From: Solidesulfovibrio magneticus RS-1
GTDB taxonomy: Bacteria; Desulfobacterota; Desulfovibrionia; Desulfovibrionales; Desulfovibrionaceae
Reading direction: 5' to 3'
NCBI RefSeq assembly: GCF_000010665.1
Contig: NC_012796.1
Location: forward strand, 992,001-1,056,000
DNA length: 64,000 nucleotides
The notes beneath the pieces are model-generated. The model had not been told where the DNA came from and searched no databases. It worked only from the letters and a program-made list of their open reading frames with translations. This document shows positions 1 to 8,790 of this stretch, one piece after another. Both the position numbers and the translations under genes were made by a program. Each line of letters starts with the position of its first letter. Positions within the stretch are counted from its first letter, which is position 1.

Positions 1-64
1 GTCAAGGTCCTTGCTGCAGAGGGGACGTAAGTTGCCGCCCGTAGGCGTTGGCGGCGTTGATCGC

Positions 65-277
65 CTACTCAACCTTTCCAAAGATCGCTTCGACCAACCT
101 TTCAGCTTCGGCATCGCGGTGACAGTGGTCAATGAATCCTTCCGGCAGCATGGCGAGTAATTCTTCAAATTTCTTACGGGGTAAGTTCGCCGTAACCCAA
201 GGTCTCTTCGTCTCGTACTGACGGCGGGAAACCTTGAGGATGGCCCAGGGTTTTTCCTGCTTGAGCAACTTCAACAT
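65..277 (-). CDS. hypothetical protein, 70 aa
   Basis: Small basic/acidic soluble protein with no signal peptide or membrane segment; I do not recognise a family. The N-terminal third is Lys/Arg-rich (KLLKQEKPWAILKVSRRQYE) and the C-terminus reads IDHCHRDAEAERLVEAIFGK. A decayed copy of that C-terminus lies at 46143-46220, and the similarity continues about 45 bp past the stop codon, so the gene belongs to a repeated module. There is no Shine-Dalgarno in front of the ATG; instead a good sigma70-type promoter ends about 6 nt upstream, suggesting a leaderless mRNA. That an ordered frame and promoter survive here while the other copy is decayed supports it being a real gene. Function unknown. 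Confidence 0.6.
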   Translation of the reverse strand: MLKLLKQEKPWAILKVSRRQYETKRPWVTANLPRKKFEELLAMLPEGFIDHCHRDAEAERLVEAIFGKVE

Positions 278-283
278 GGTGAT

Positions 284-312
284 AGTATAGCATTAGAGAT
301 TGTTCTCTTCAA
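284..312 (-). promoter_or_regulatory. sigma70-like promoter of the 70-aa gene
   Basis: Read on the minus strand: -35 TTGAAG (307-312), a 17-nt spacer, and -10 TATACT (284-289). Only six bases (ATCACC) separate the -10 from the ATG at 277, so transcription would begin at or within a base or two of the start codon. Confidence 0.55.
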
Positions 313-330
313 GTTTCCGGTGGTCTTCGA

Positions 331-3300
331 TCATCTGGGGCCAAGAACTCGTTTGATGACTTCTTTTAAGTCTTGTATGTCCACAGGTTTGGCAATGTAG
401 TCATTCATTCCCGCCGCAAGAAACTTCTCACGGTCTCCAGTCATAGCATAGGCCGTCATGGCAATGATGGGAACATCCTTTTTGTCTTGCCCTGCTTTTC
501 CTGACCGAATTGCCAAGGTGGCCTGCACGCCATCCATGATGGGCATCCTGATGTCCATCAAAACAAGGTCTATTTCCTTTCCTGAAAGAACTTCTATGGC
601 CTGTTGTCCATCCGTGGCGACAATGACGGCGTAGCCATGTTTTTTCAATAATGCTTTGACAGTGACAACGTTGATGTCTTCGTCCTCTACAAGCAAAACT
701 TTGTATTGGGCAGGGGAAGGATGCGAAGACAAAGGTATGTTTGGGAGAGAAATGGCTCCGGTTGCCTTTTTTGAAGACCCAAAAGGCAATGACAGGTAAA
801 CGGTCGTTCCCAGCCCTGGAGCGCTTTCGATCGCAATTTCACCTTCTAATAGACCGACAAGTCGTTTGACAATGGAAAGTCCAAGTCCTGCTCCTTGAAA
901 ACGGCGAGTGTAATTTCCCTCACCCTGTGAGAAAGGCTCGAAAATCAGCCCAAGAAGTTCGTCGCTGATTCCAATGCCTTCGTCGCTAACCATGAACAAG
1001 ATTCGTTCTTGTGCAATTTTTGCAAACGGCAGCAGGTAAGCCTGGACGGAAATAGTTCCTTGGTCAGAAAATTTTATCGCGTTTCCGACAAGGTTAAAGA
1101 GTATCTGTCTGAGCCGAACCTCGTCCCCGAGAACAAATGAAGGCAATTGTTCATCAAGGAAGAAGCGCAGTTCCAAATCTTTCTTTCGAGCCGTAGCTGC
1201 GAGCAGTCCGTCAACGGAATCGAACATGTCCGCTAAAGAGAACTCGTCAATTCTGATGTTGAGTTTTCCTGCCTCAATTCGTGAGAGATCAAGGATGTCC
1301 GAAAGAAGATTTGTCAATCGTTTTGAGGCTGTAATTGCCTCGTCGACATACTCTTTTTCCTCTGCGCCGAGAGGGGCTGTCTCGAGAAGCTGAAGCATGC
1401 CCAAGACGCCGTTGAGCGGTGTTCTGATTTCATGGCTCATGTTCGCCAGGAATTCGGACTTGGCGCGATTGGCGTTCTCTGCAGCTTCCTTGGATTTCAT
1501 GAGGTCATCGATATCGATTTCGACGCCATCCCAAATGGTATGAGCGTTCAGCGTACGTCGCGGCGCTGAGGTTAGAAGATGCCAGCGAATTTCGCCCGAT
1601 GGCATTTTCATGCGAACTTCAGCGCTAAACGTCGACTTGCTTTGTATAGCTTGGTTTTCGCGTTCAGCTAGAACCGCCCTGTCTTCCTCAATAATTTGAT
1701 TGTAAAGAATATTTGCGTCAGCCAAAACCTGCTCCGGGGAGACTCCGTGGAGTTTCATTACCCCCGCGCTCAGATATGTAAAGTGGCGTATGGTGCCGTC
1801 TGATCCACTGTCTAGCTGATAGACCATGCCTTGGGGAAGATTGTCACTCAGCGAAGCCAACTGTGCTTCCCTCTCGTGAAGGGCTGATTCGGCTTCTTCG
1901 CGATCAAGCACCTTCCATACAGCATCCATGAGCAGGCTGAGTTGATAAACGTCGGTGTCCGTGTATTCACCTTCTTTATTGGCGACTCCCACGACAGAAA
2001 CGATTTTTCCTTCCCTGAAAACGGGAATAGTCATGTAGGAATATAACTTCGCGTGGCCATCAGGGTAGCCTTTTTTCAATGGATGGTATGCTTGAAAATC
2101 GTTGATAACTATAGGTGATCGTTGGCGCACGGCTTCACCCCACACCCCAGTGCCTTTTAAGTCGTAGTGAGTATGGGGTTTTACGATTGTGCACTCATGC
2201 ATGACGTCCCTGGACCAAGAATTCAGGGTGAGGCGCTCAGTTTTCTCGTCGTAGAGGTAGATATAACCGAGTTTGCTTTCTGTGAGGCGGATGGCTTCAT
2301 GAAGAGCGAAGTCGAGGAACTCTTGAGGTTCAGTGAATGGATGCTGCAGAACCTCGACCAAGCTGATTAAACGTGACTCGTTGGCGCGAAGCTTCTCCTC
2401 CATGTGTTTTCGCTCGGTAATGTCTGTGAACATGGCGAAGGCACCAGTGAAGTTCCCGTCGTCGTCTGTAAGTGCCTTGGCAGAAACGATGGTCCAGAGG
2501 ATGGATCCATCCTTACGTATCAATCTTCGTTCATATATGTCGCTTGCTCCGGCATGCCGGGCTTGCATCTTTTCAGTATGCTGGTCAAACTCTTCTGGAA
2601 AAATGAAATCTTCTACCTTGTGTCCTATGATTTCTTTGACCTCATATCCGAGCATTTCGGCCATGGCGTGGTTAACGAGTGTAATCACATGCTCGGCATT
2701 AATTGACCAAATGCCTTCGTTTGCGGTCTCGACGAGGCGTCTGTAGCGCTCTTCGCTGTCGCGAAGAGCTTGCTCAGCTCGCCGGCGCTCAGTTACGTCC
2801 ACGCCAAGGCAGGTGACGTCTATCACGTAGCCCTTATGGTCCAAGGTTAGGGCGTTTGCCCAAGAAACGACGCGCTTTTCTCCAGCGCGCGTCATGATTT
2901 CGTTTTCATACGTAGAGAAACCATGAATGTGCTGCTGCGACATGACGGCATCAAAGACACTTCGGACTTGCTCGCGAACTTCGGTCGGGATGAAAAGATC
3001 AAACCAATCTTGCCCCAAGATCTCGTCTTCGTGCCATCCCGTCAGGTCAAGAAAATACTGGTTGGCAAAAAGGACCTTGGCCTTGACGTCAAGAGAGATA
3101 CCTATTTGTGGGGTATTGAGCAGGACATGACGCCATTTTTGCTCGGATTTGATCAATGCCTCTTCAAATGCCTTGCGTTCAGTGATGTCGTGAAAGACAC
3201 CTAAGATGAGCGCCCGCCCCTGTAGATGAAAAACGCTGGCACGAACCAAGGCTGTTCGGATATCGCCGTCAGACCGGCTGAAGCGGACTTCCTGGACTTG

Positions 3301-4128
3301 GTCAGGGGATGCTACTTGTCGACAGAATTGCGGCGTCTTTGTGTGAGGAACGACTTCCCCGGCCGGATGAAGGTCGCTTTGATGCATCCCCAGCAGTTCC
3401 TTGCGCGACCGATGAAATAGCTCTTCGGCTGCGGGGTTGCACTCGACGATGATGCCTGTATCCGTCTCGGCGACAAGGATTGGGTCCATGACTGAGGCGT
3501 ACAGAGCGCGATATTTTTCCTCGCTTTCAAGGGTTTTGATCTTTTCCTCTTCTCGGCTGGCCCGGATCGACATGAGCTTGCCCACAAGGGCCGTGCCCAA
3601 AGGGTAGATCAGCAACACTGGCAGGGTAATCTTCGACAAGACATTCCAAGCGATGTCCGACGGGAGGGTCAGCATCAACCCTAGCATCGCCAGGTGGATA
3701 GCCAGGCCGAAGAGCAGGAGTTCCCCAAAAGAAAGGCGTGCAAGGCCGCTGCGTCGGAAATATCTCCACAGAATGCCAATCGCTCCAGATGCCAGGATCA
3801 CATAGACGCCGGTCCAAGCTCCGGGACCTCCTTGGTGAAGGCGGTAGGCTGCGGTGATTCCCACTGCGATGGTCGTGGGGATCAAACCAAAGAAAAGCCC
3901 CGAAATGCCGAGGAGCACTGAACGGGTGTCAAAAACCACCCCTGGCATCAATGTCCAGGGTGTAGACATGACCACGAGGCCGACTGCTCCGAGCAGGAGA
4001 CCCACAAGTCCTTGGCGTGGCTTTGCTTCTCCAATTTTCCAGCGAGTCGCTGTGACGTCGAAGAGCAGGGCCACCGCTAAAAGCAGTGAAATGTTGTGCG
4101 CAAGACCTGTCAATAGTTTGGATTCCAA
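331..4128 (-). CDS. 5TM-PAS-GAF hybrid sensor histidine kinase/response regulator
   Basis: 1265 aa. Order: about six hydrophobic segments resembling the 5TM-5TMR_LYT sensor region (~1-190); three PAS domains (~203-315, 325-450, 455-580); GAF (~590-745); another PAS (~755-885); HisKA with NMSHEIRTPLNG (~900-965); HATPase_c with a GAGLGLSIVKRL G2-box (~1005-1125); C-terminal receiver with phospho-Asp in LVLMDIRMP (~1143-1262). It should autophosphorylate on the His, pass phosphate to its own receiver and probably then to an unlinked HPt protein. The start is TTG at 4128, chosen because GGGAG lies 8 nt upstream. No output partner is adjacent; signal unknown. Confidence 0.93.
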   Translation of the reverse strand: MESKLLTGLAHNISLLLAVALLFDVTATRWKIGEAKPRQGLVGLLLGAVGLVVMSTPWTLMPGVVFDTRSVLLGISGLFFGLIPTTIAVGITAAYRLHQGGPGAWTGVYVILASGAIGILWRYFRRSGLARLSFGELLLFGLAIHLAMLGLMLTLPSDIAWNVLSKITLPVLLIYPLGTALVGKLMSIRASREEEKIKTLESEEKYRALYASVMDPILVAETDTGIIVECNPAAEELFHRSRKELLGMHQSDLHPAGEVVPHTKTPQFCRQVASPDQVQEVRFSRSDGDIRTALVRASVFHLQGRALILGVFHDITERKAFEEALIKSEQKWRHVLLNTPQIGISLDVKAKVLFANQYFLDLTGWHEDEILGQDWFDLFIPTEVREQVRSVFDAVMSQQHIHGFSTYENEIMTRAGEKRVVSWANALTLDHKGYVIDVTCLGVDVTERRRAEQALRDSEERYRRLVETANEGIWSINAEHVITLVNHAMAEMLGYEVKEIIGHKVEDFIFPEEFDQHTEKMQARHAGASDIYERRLIRKDGSILWTIVSAKALTDDDGNFTGAFAMFTDITERKHMEEKLRANESRLISLVEVLQHPFTEPQEFLDFALHEAIRLTESKLGYIYLYDEKTERLTLNSWSRDVMHECTIVKPHTHYDLKGTGVWGEAVRQRSPIVINDFQAYHPLKKGYPDGHAKLYSYMTIPVFREGKIVSVVGVANKEGEYTDTDVYQLSLLMDAVWKVLDREEAESALHEREAQLASLSDNLPQGMVYQLDSGSDGTIRHFTYLSAGVMKLHGVSPEQVLADANILYNQIIEEDRAVLAERENQAIQSKSTFSAEVRMKMPSGEIRWHLLTSAPRRTLNAHTIWDGVEIDIDDLMKSKEAAENANRAKSEFLANMSHEIRTPLNGVLGMLQLLETAPLGAEEKEYVDEAITASKRLTNLLSDILDLSRIEAGKLNIRIDEFSLADMFDSVDGLLAATARKKDLELRFFLDEQLPSFVLGDEVRLRQILFNLVGNAIKFSDQGTISVQAYLLPFAKIAQERILFMVSDEGIGISDELLGLIFEPFSQGEGNYTRRFQGAGLGLSIVKRLVGLLEGEIAIESAPGLGTTVYLSLPFGSSKKATGAISLPNIPLSSHPSPAQYKVLLVEDEDINVVTVKALLKKHGYAVIVATDGQQAIEVLSGKEIDLVLMDIRMPIMDGVQATLAIRSGKAGQDKKDVPIIAMTAYAMTGDREKFLAAGMNDYIAKPVDIQDLKEVIKRVLGPR

Positions 4129-4341
4129 AAGCTACTCCCAAGTATCTGTGGGGCCAGGTTTTGTGATAGAGACGGGTTGAAATTCTTCTTAAAATACTCC
4201 GGAGTGAGTGTTCTGGGCAAGTGTTTTTCACAAGTTCCGAGAGTAGGCGGCTCTATTTGTGGGGATTCCAGGCGTAATGCAAAAAGCCTGTATGGGTATT
4301 TGTTTGTCAAAAGAAACGATGTGAACAAAAAAGGCTAACTG

Positions 4342-4803
4342 ATGACACCTCGAATCTTCCAGATCAAACAAGTCCAGGTGCTGCCGATACCTCTCGTTGA
4401 GGCGTGGACCTTTTTCTGCGACCCGCGAAACCTGGGCGCGATCACCCCGGACTGGCTCTGCTTCGACATCCGCTCGGAAGTGCCGCCGTGCATGTACCCC
4501 GGCCTCATCATCGAGTATCGGATCAAGGCGCTTGCCGGCTGGCCCATGGCCTGGGTGACGGAGATCACGCATGTCGCCGCGCCCAACTACTTCGTGGACG
4601 AGCAGCGTTTCGGCCCGTACCGGTTCTGGCACCACCAGCATCATTTTCGTGACGTGGGCGAGGGCGTCGAGATGACCGATATCGTCCACTACGCCATGCC
4701 CTACGGTGTTCTCGGCCTTGCCGTCCACAAACTCGTCGTCGCGAAAAGGTTGGAGCAGATATTCGCGTTCCGGCGGCGGAAGCTTGTCGAACTTTTCGGG
4801 TAG
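4342..4803 (+). CDS. SRPBCC-family protein
   Basis: 153 aa. The layout fits the START/Bet v1-like SRPBCC fold: an N-terminal strand (IFQIKQVQVLPIPLVEAW), then WxMAWVTEITHV, then DEQRFGPYRFWHHQHHF and a C-terminal helix (LAVHKLVVAKRLEQIFAFRR). Members bind hydrophobic ligands; this sub-group is usually annotated cyclase/dehydrase or ligand-binding, with no defined reaction. The start follows AAGG by about 9 nt. A fragment of a second copy (last ~23 codons) lies at 56283-56351 beside kdpE. Confidence 0.8.
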   Translation: MTPRIFQIKQVQVLPIPLVEAWTFFCDPRNLGAITPDWLCFDIRSEVPPCMYPGLIIEYRIKALAGWPMAWVTEITHVAAPNYFVDEQRFGPYRFWHHQHHFRDVGEGVEMTDIVHYAMPYGVLGLAVHKLVVAKRLEQIFAFRRRKLVELFG

Positions 4804-4817
4804 GTAGCTCGCAGACC

Positions 4818-4844
4818 AAAAAAAGGAGGGCCTTGCGACCCTCC
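4818..4844 (-). terminator. rho-independent terminator
   Basis: On the minus strand the stem GGAGGGTCGCAAGGCCCTCC is followed by seven T. It lies just past the 116-aa gene at 4894-5244, which it probably terminates. Confidence 0.8.
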
Positions 4845-4893
4845 CCATGTCTAATACACTCTCAGTGCGTCAAAGTACTTCTCATTCGGTGAC

Positions 4894-5244
4894 TTAGGCA
4901 TGGTCCCTGATGAACCGCTCGAAGGCGGTCTTTGAGGCGAAGGTCATGGTCTTCTCGGTGCCAGCGTACTTCGTCAGCGCGGTGATGAACTTGGCGACCG
5001 TCTTTTCACGGAGCCCCTCGAAGTCGATGCCCTCGATTACCCGGACGAGGACGTGGGAGACAGTGAGGTCGTCATGCTCTTGGGCGCGAAAGAGCTTGCC
5101 GGTAATCGTGCACTTGCCGCCAACGGCCTTGGTGCCGCCAGCCTGCCGTGCAGTGACATAGTACGGGCCAGCCGGGCTCTCGAACTGCCGGTAGTGCTTG
5201 GTGCCGCCGCCGTCGATGTGCGAAAAAACCCAGATAGTATTCAT
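4894..5244 (-). CDS. hypothetical protein at the integrase end of the element, 116 aa
   Basis: Not recognised. The N-terminus (MNTIWVFSHIDGGGTKHYRQ) and middle (YYVTARQAGGTKAVGGKCTITGK, seen in pieces) suggest a small beta-rich protein; the C-terminus is helical and basic. No signal peptide or membrane segment. A good RBS (GGAGAACGAACG then ATG) and a strong terminator just downstream support a real gene. It lies about 90 bp downstream of the integrase gene on the same strand, so it is probably cargo at the end of the integrated element. Confidence 0.7.
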   Translation of the reverse strand: MNTIWVFSHIDGGGTKHYRQFESPAGPYYVTARQAGGTKAVGGKCTITGKLFRAQEHDDLTVSHVLVRVIEGIDFEGLREKTVAKFITALTKYAGTEKTMTFASKTAFERFIRDHA

Positions 5245-5337
5245 CGTTCGTTCTCCGAAGCGTTAAAGGTTGAGTTGGGAAGTTGCCACGGTCCTGGGAC
5301 TTTGCATGTTCTGATCCTCCCTAATGCTTGGTTCGGG

Positions 5338-6426
5338 TTAAATCGGTGCTACTCCAAGTTCACATGGCGCGACTTCGAGAGAAGGAACATCCTCGGGCTT
5401 GCTCAGGCTTGGCAGCTTGGCGATGGTCCGCCGTTTTTCGCCGCCGAGCAGGTGGTAGTACTGGTCGACGGTCATTTTGACGCTGGCGTGGCCCATGAGC
5501 TTGCTCACGGCCGCGACGTCGCCGCCTTCGCGAAGGAGTGTCGTGGCGAACAGGTGCCGGATGTCGTACATGACCACGGGGTAGGTCAGGCCGGCTTTTT
5601 CCGCCGCCGTCTTCAGGGACCGGCGAAACTTTCGCAGCGGCTTCCCCTGGTACTCGATGATGTAGCCGGTCTGGGCCTTCTCCCGCATAAGCTGGAGTCG
5701 ATCCAGAAATTCCGGCGCGATGGGGATGACGCGGGTGGTCTTCGTCTTGGTGGCGTAGACCTTGATGCTGCTGTCGTCCCAGTCGATGTCGTTCCAGGTC
5801 AGGGCCAGCAATTCAGACTCGCCGGTGCGCACACCAAGATTCCAGGCGACCTCGATGGCCCAGGCCAGATGGGGCCGGGCCAATTCCTTGATCTTCATGA
5901 GGTCCGTGTAGGTGAGCTTGGTGTCCCGGGGCCGTTCCTTCGGCTTCTTCCACCGTTTCAGCGGGTTTTTGGTGGTCAGCTCGTAGTCGACGCCGTACTG
6001 GAAGACCATCTTCAGATAGGACAGGTAGCGCGACCGGGTCGTCTGGCTGCGGTCGGCGTAGACCTTGCCGATGATCTCGACGATTTCCTCGAAGCGGATT
6101 TCATCAACGGGCCGCTGGGCGAACGCCGGGATGAAGTGGGTCTTCACCAGAACGGCCAGCTCCTTGATCCACCGCAGCGACTTCCCTTCAGCCTTCTTGG
6201 CGTTGATGTAGAGCTGCGTCAGCTGGTCGATGTAGACCTTTTCGCCGGGGGCGAAGATGGGCAAGGGGGCCTCGACGAGTTTGCGAGCTTTGATCTCCTC
6301 GTCGAATTTCTGGGCATCACGCTTGCCTTCACGGCCCTTGCCGAAGGTCTTGGTGCGCTGTCGGCCGCCGGCGTCGCGGTAGGACACGTAGTAGGTGTCG
6401 TTGTTGGCGCGTTTGTGGACGGACAT
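5338..6426 (-). CDS. tyrosine-type site-specific recombinase (phage-like integrase)
   Basis: 362 aa, normal length for a phage/ICE integrase. The N-terminal arm-binding region (HKRANNDTYYVSYRDAGGR) is followed by a SAM-like core-binding domain (~60-160) and a catalytic domain (~180-345). Catalytic motifs: GVRTGESELLAL (Arg), YDIRHLFATT (box II, Tyr in place of the usual first His), MGHASVKMTVDQYY (His and nucleophile Tyr). It would catalyse integration and excision of the surrounding element. The start codon sits 6 nt after GGAGG, which lies inside the end of the excisionase-like gene, so the two are translationally coupled. The attachment site it uses could not be assigned. Confidence 0.93.
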   Translation of the reverse strand: MSVHKRANNDTYYVSYRDAGGRQRTKTFGKGREGKRDAQKFDEEIKARKLVEAPLPIFAPGEKVYIDQLTQLYINAKKAEGKSLRWIKELAVLVKTHFIPAFAQRPVDEIRFEEIVEIIGKVYADRSQTTRSRYLSYLKMVFQYGVDYELTTKNPLKRWKKPKERPRDTKLTYTDLMKIKELARPHLAWAIEVAWNLGVRTGESELLALTWNDIDWDDSSIKVYATKTKTTRVIPIAPEFLDRLQLMREKAQTGYIIEYQGKPLRKFRRSLKTAAEKAGLTYPVVMYDIRHLFATTLLREGGDVAAVSKLMGHASVKMTVDQYYHLLGGEKRRTIAKLPSLSKPEDVPSLEVAPCELGVAPI

Positions 6427-6654
6427 TTATACCTCCAGGGTGATGGGGCGGCGTGTTTTCTGCGCGGCCCCAGTAACGTAGAGTTCTGGACTGGCCATGA
6501 ACGCTTCGAGGTCGGCGCGGGCGAATCGGTTCTTGCTGGGTCCGTACCGCTTGATCTTGAAGCGGTTGACCATCTTCTCGAAATAGGAGTGCGAGTAGCC
6601 GCAAAACTCAGCGGCCTCCTTGCAGTTGAAAAACGGACCGATGCTCTCGCTCAT
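6427..6654 (-). CDS. helix-turn-helix excisionase-like protein
   Basis: 75 aa. NCKEAAEFCGYSHSYFEKMV followed by KIKRYGPSKNRF matches the MerR-like HTH_17 fold of excisionases and recombination directionality factors. Good RBS (GGAGAG). Its stop codon abuts the integrase start, the usual xis-int arrangement. The 243 bp upstream (6655-6897) holds no gene. Confidence 0.8.
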   Translation of the reverse strand: MSESIGPFFNCKEAAEFCGYSHSYFEKMVNRFKIKRYGPSKNRFARADLEAFMASPELYVTGAAQKTRRPITLEV

Positions 6655-6897
6655 GGCCGGGGCTCTCCTCGTGGGCGGTTTCTGGCAGTTATATAGGCGC
6701 GTCTAGGGCATTTTGCAAATTTCTCCTTGAAATTTAGGATAATACACTCAATATTGCCCTCCCCAGGGTGATGAGATTCCTTTCCCCAGGTAAATGAGTC
6801 CAAAATGAGAGGCTCCCGCGCGGGGCGGGATTATGAATTTTTTTTCATGTTGAAATTTTCTGGGTAGCCGTCGCCACCGGATCGACTATGGCCGCCG

Positions 6898-7455
6898 TCA
6901 GATCGTGTTGAGCAAAATCTCCTCCACCTCCTCTTCCTGGATACCGAGGTATCGGCGCGTAATCGACGGGCTGGAATGGTTCAGCCGCTTCGCCAAAACT
7001 TCCCAGGAGACACCGAAGGTCTTGCGCTGGTGGTAGCACCAGGTTTTGCGCAAGGTATGGGCACCGTAGTTCCCTTTAAGATTTACAGCTTCAGCCCATG
7101 CTTTGACGTACTTGGTGACAGCATATGTCGAAAGCGGATAGTTCGAACCTTTTCTACTTTTGAATAAGTAGTGGTTGTCTTCTAGCTTTGCTGTTGTTAG
7201 ATGCTCGTCAAGGGCAGTCTTAATCTCCTTGTTCATGATGAAAACGTTTTCCTTGCCGGTCTTCTTTTCACGTAATATTACTCGCTCCCCAACTTGGACG
7301 TCTTTGACGTCCTGCTTTTTAAGCGCAAGCAAGTCCTGCACACGAAGTCCCGTGTTGATGCCCATGATGAACAGCAATTTGTCTCGATGGTTGTCAGAAA
7401 GGATTTTCTTGATGCTCTTAATGGACTTAGGTTCAGTAATGGGTTCGACCTTCAT
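6898..7455 (-). CDS. minimal tyrosine recombinase (catalytic domain only)
   Basis: 185 aa, essentially only the catalytic domain. NTGLRVQDLLALK supplies the first Arg, AHTLRKTWCYH the His-x-x-Arg box, LNHSSPSITRRYLGI the second His and the Tyr nucleophile. The N-terminal SAM-like DNA-binding domain of full-length integrases is absent, as in small FimB/FimE-like and orphan recombinases. The RBS (GGAG, 7 nt from ATG) shows the short form is intended rather than a 5' truncation. It may invert or resolve DNA within the element; target unknown. Markedly more AT-rich than the integrase next to it. Confidence 0.85.
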   Translation of the reverse strand: MKVEPITEPKSIKSIKKILSDNHRDKLLFIMGINTGLRVQDLLALKKQDVKDVQVGERVILREKKTGKENVFIMNKEIKTALDEHLTTAKLEDNHYLFKSRKGSNYPLSTYAVTKYVKAWAEAVNLKGNYGAHTLRKTWCYHQRKTFGVSWEVLAKRLNHSSPSITRRYLGIQEEEVEEILLNTI

Positions 7456-7684
7456 CTTTTACTCCAATGCAATTATTGCAGTTTAGGTGGGTGAAGTCGG
7501 ACTTCTAAAAAGCCAGCTCCCAGGACTAGGACCACCAGGCAGCCTGTAACGGGTTAAATTTTAACGCCGAATCAGGTTTTTGCCGAGGAAAGTACGTTTT
7601 TATGTAGAAACGTACATTGGCTATATGGATAATTTCTCTATAATATAGCGAAGTTTGAGAGAAAGGATGTTCGCATAAATAAAA

Positions 7685-7706
7685 AGCCACACCCGGAGGT
7701 GTGGCT
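7685..7706 (-). terminator. terminator of the AbrB-like gene
   Basis: Perfect 9-bp stem AGCCACACC/GGTGTGGCT with a 4-base loop, followed on the minus strand by TTTTTATTT. The plus-strand side also has a short T run, so it may act weakly in both directions. Confidence 0.8.
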
Positions 7707-7729
7707 TTCATCGATGGAGATTGTAGTAG

Positions 7730-8107
7730 TCAAACTTTGGTCAATATGATCATTTCATTTTCGACCATGACAGTAAACTCGTCTCCTTCAGCCACGGCGA
7801 GTTCTCGAAGATCAAGATTCTTCAGATGGATTTTCAGCTCCATCTTTTTGTTCACCCGGGGGCGACTTGAGTTCTTGAGATACAATCCTTTGACCTCATA
7901 GTAGGTCTTGTCGTCACTCATCAACTTCAGCACGCAGTGCTTCAAAGTTTGTCGATGGGTGATGCCAAGCTTTTCCATGATGCTGATAGCATCCATGTTG
8001 TTTTGGATGCATTCGCGCAGAATGGAAGGATTGTATTTGGGTTCGACCTTCTTCTTTTCAGAAGGTCCTTCTCCGTCGTTTGTTGCCTGACCAGCTTTCT
8101 TTGACAT
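7730..8107 (-). CDS. putative DNA-binding protein with AbrB/SpoVT-like C-terminus
   Basis: 125 aa. A charged N-terminal tail (~1-25), a possible HTH (ILRECIQNNMDAISIMEKLG then ITHRQTLKH), and a C-terminal swapped-hairpin-like stretch (LDLRELAVAEGDEF ... MVENEMIILTKV) of the MazE/AbrB type. AAAGGAG lies 6 nt before the ATG. Likely a repressor of the element or an antitoxin-like regulator; no toxin gene is adjacent. The family assignment rests on the C-terminal motif only. Confidence 0.65.
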   Translation of the reverse strand: MSKKAGQATNDGEGPSEKKKVEPKYNPSILRECIQNNMDAISIMEKLGITHRQTLKHCVLKLMSDDKTYYEVKGLYLKNSSRPRVNKKMELKIHLKNLDLRELAVAEGDEFTVMVENEMIILTKV

Positions 8108-8344
8108 GGAAATCTCCTTTGTTTATTGGTATATTTCTCTATTGGAATCGAAAATATGAGCGGAAATCGACTTTTCGCCGGGTAAAAACTGGCGTTGGCC
8201 CTATACGGCGATTCCCGGGGTTTTCGCCGTGGAGTGGGAGCTGACTGTGGGAATCTGAAAAAGACGCAGGGAATGGGATTTTAAAACGGTATCTTTTTTA
8301 TACCATTGGATTGGCCATGGTATTCAAAATTATGGCGTAAAAAA

Positions 8345-8369
8345 GAAGGCCTAGAGTTCCTAGGCCTTC
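8345..8369 (-). terminator. rho-independent terminator
   Basis: Perfect 10-bp stem GAAGGCCTAG/CTAGGCCTTC with a 5-base loop; TTTTTTA follows on the minus strand. It implies a leftward transcript from the 8.4-8.8 kb region. Confidence 0.8.
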
Positions 8370-8526
8370 GTGGTAGCTATTGCAGATAGAACACTTCCAC
8401 CAGCAAGCAATTAATGCTCACTGGTCAAAGTGTTCTTCTTGGATCGAGAAGAACGTCGCCGTTCTAAGCGTCCATGAATTCCTGACGGGCGGTTTTCCCG
8501 CATCAGGCTTTCCGAGAGATGTTGAT

Positions 8527-8790
8527 TTAATAAAGGTATATTTCTGAAGTATAGTCATAGCTTGACAAGAAGTTGTTGTAATTTTCGCGCAAATTGTTCG
8601 TTGGAATGAATTCAAGCATTTTCATCAAGACAAAATTTTCAGTAAGTTTATGGATCAACATCTCTCTGCATCCCTTACAGATGCGCAGCCATCCATTGGC
8701 AACTTCGGTTTTCTCACTAACCTTACGGTTGAACGATTGCAAATGGACTTCCCTTGGTTTAGTCAAATCTAGAACAAAACCATCCGACAC
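8527..8790 (-). CDS. possible small AT-rich hypothetical protein, 87 aa
   Basis: Would start with GTG at 8790 and has a weak RBS. The translation (SDGFVLDLTKPREVHLQSFN ... ICKGCREMLIHKL) has a protein-like composition and a CxxC, and a good leftward terminator lies 160 bp downstream. No family recognised. The weak start and lack of homology make this tentative. Confidence 0.35.
   Translation of the reverse strand: MSDGFVLDLTKPREVHLQSFNRKVSEKTEVANGWLRICKGCREMLIHKLTENFVLMKMLEFIPTNNLRENYNNFLSSYDYTSEIYLY

Noticed and set aside
5053-6696. 547-codon open frame on the plus strand
   Set aside because: Antisense to the integrase and excisionase genes, whose motifs are clear.
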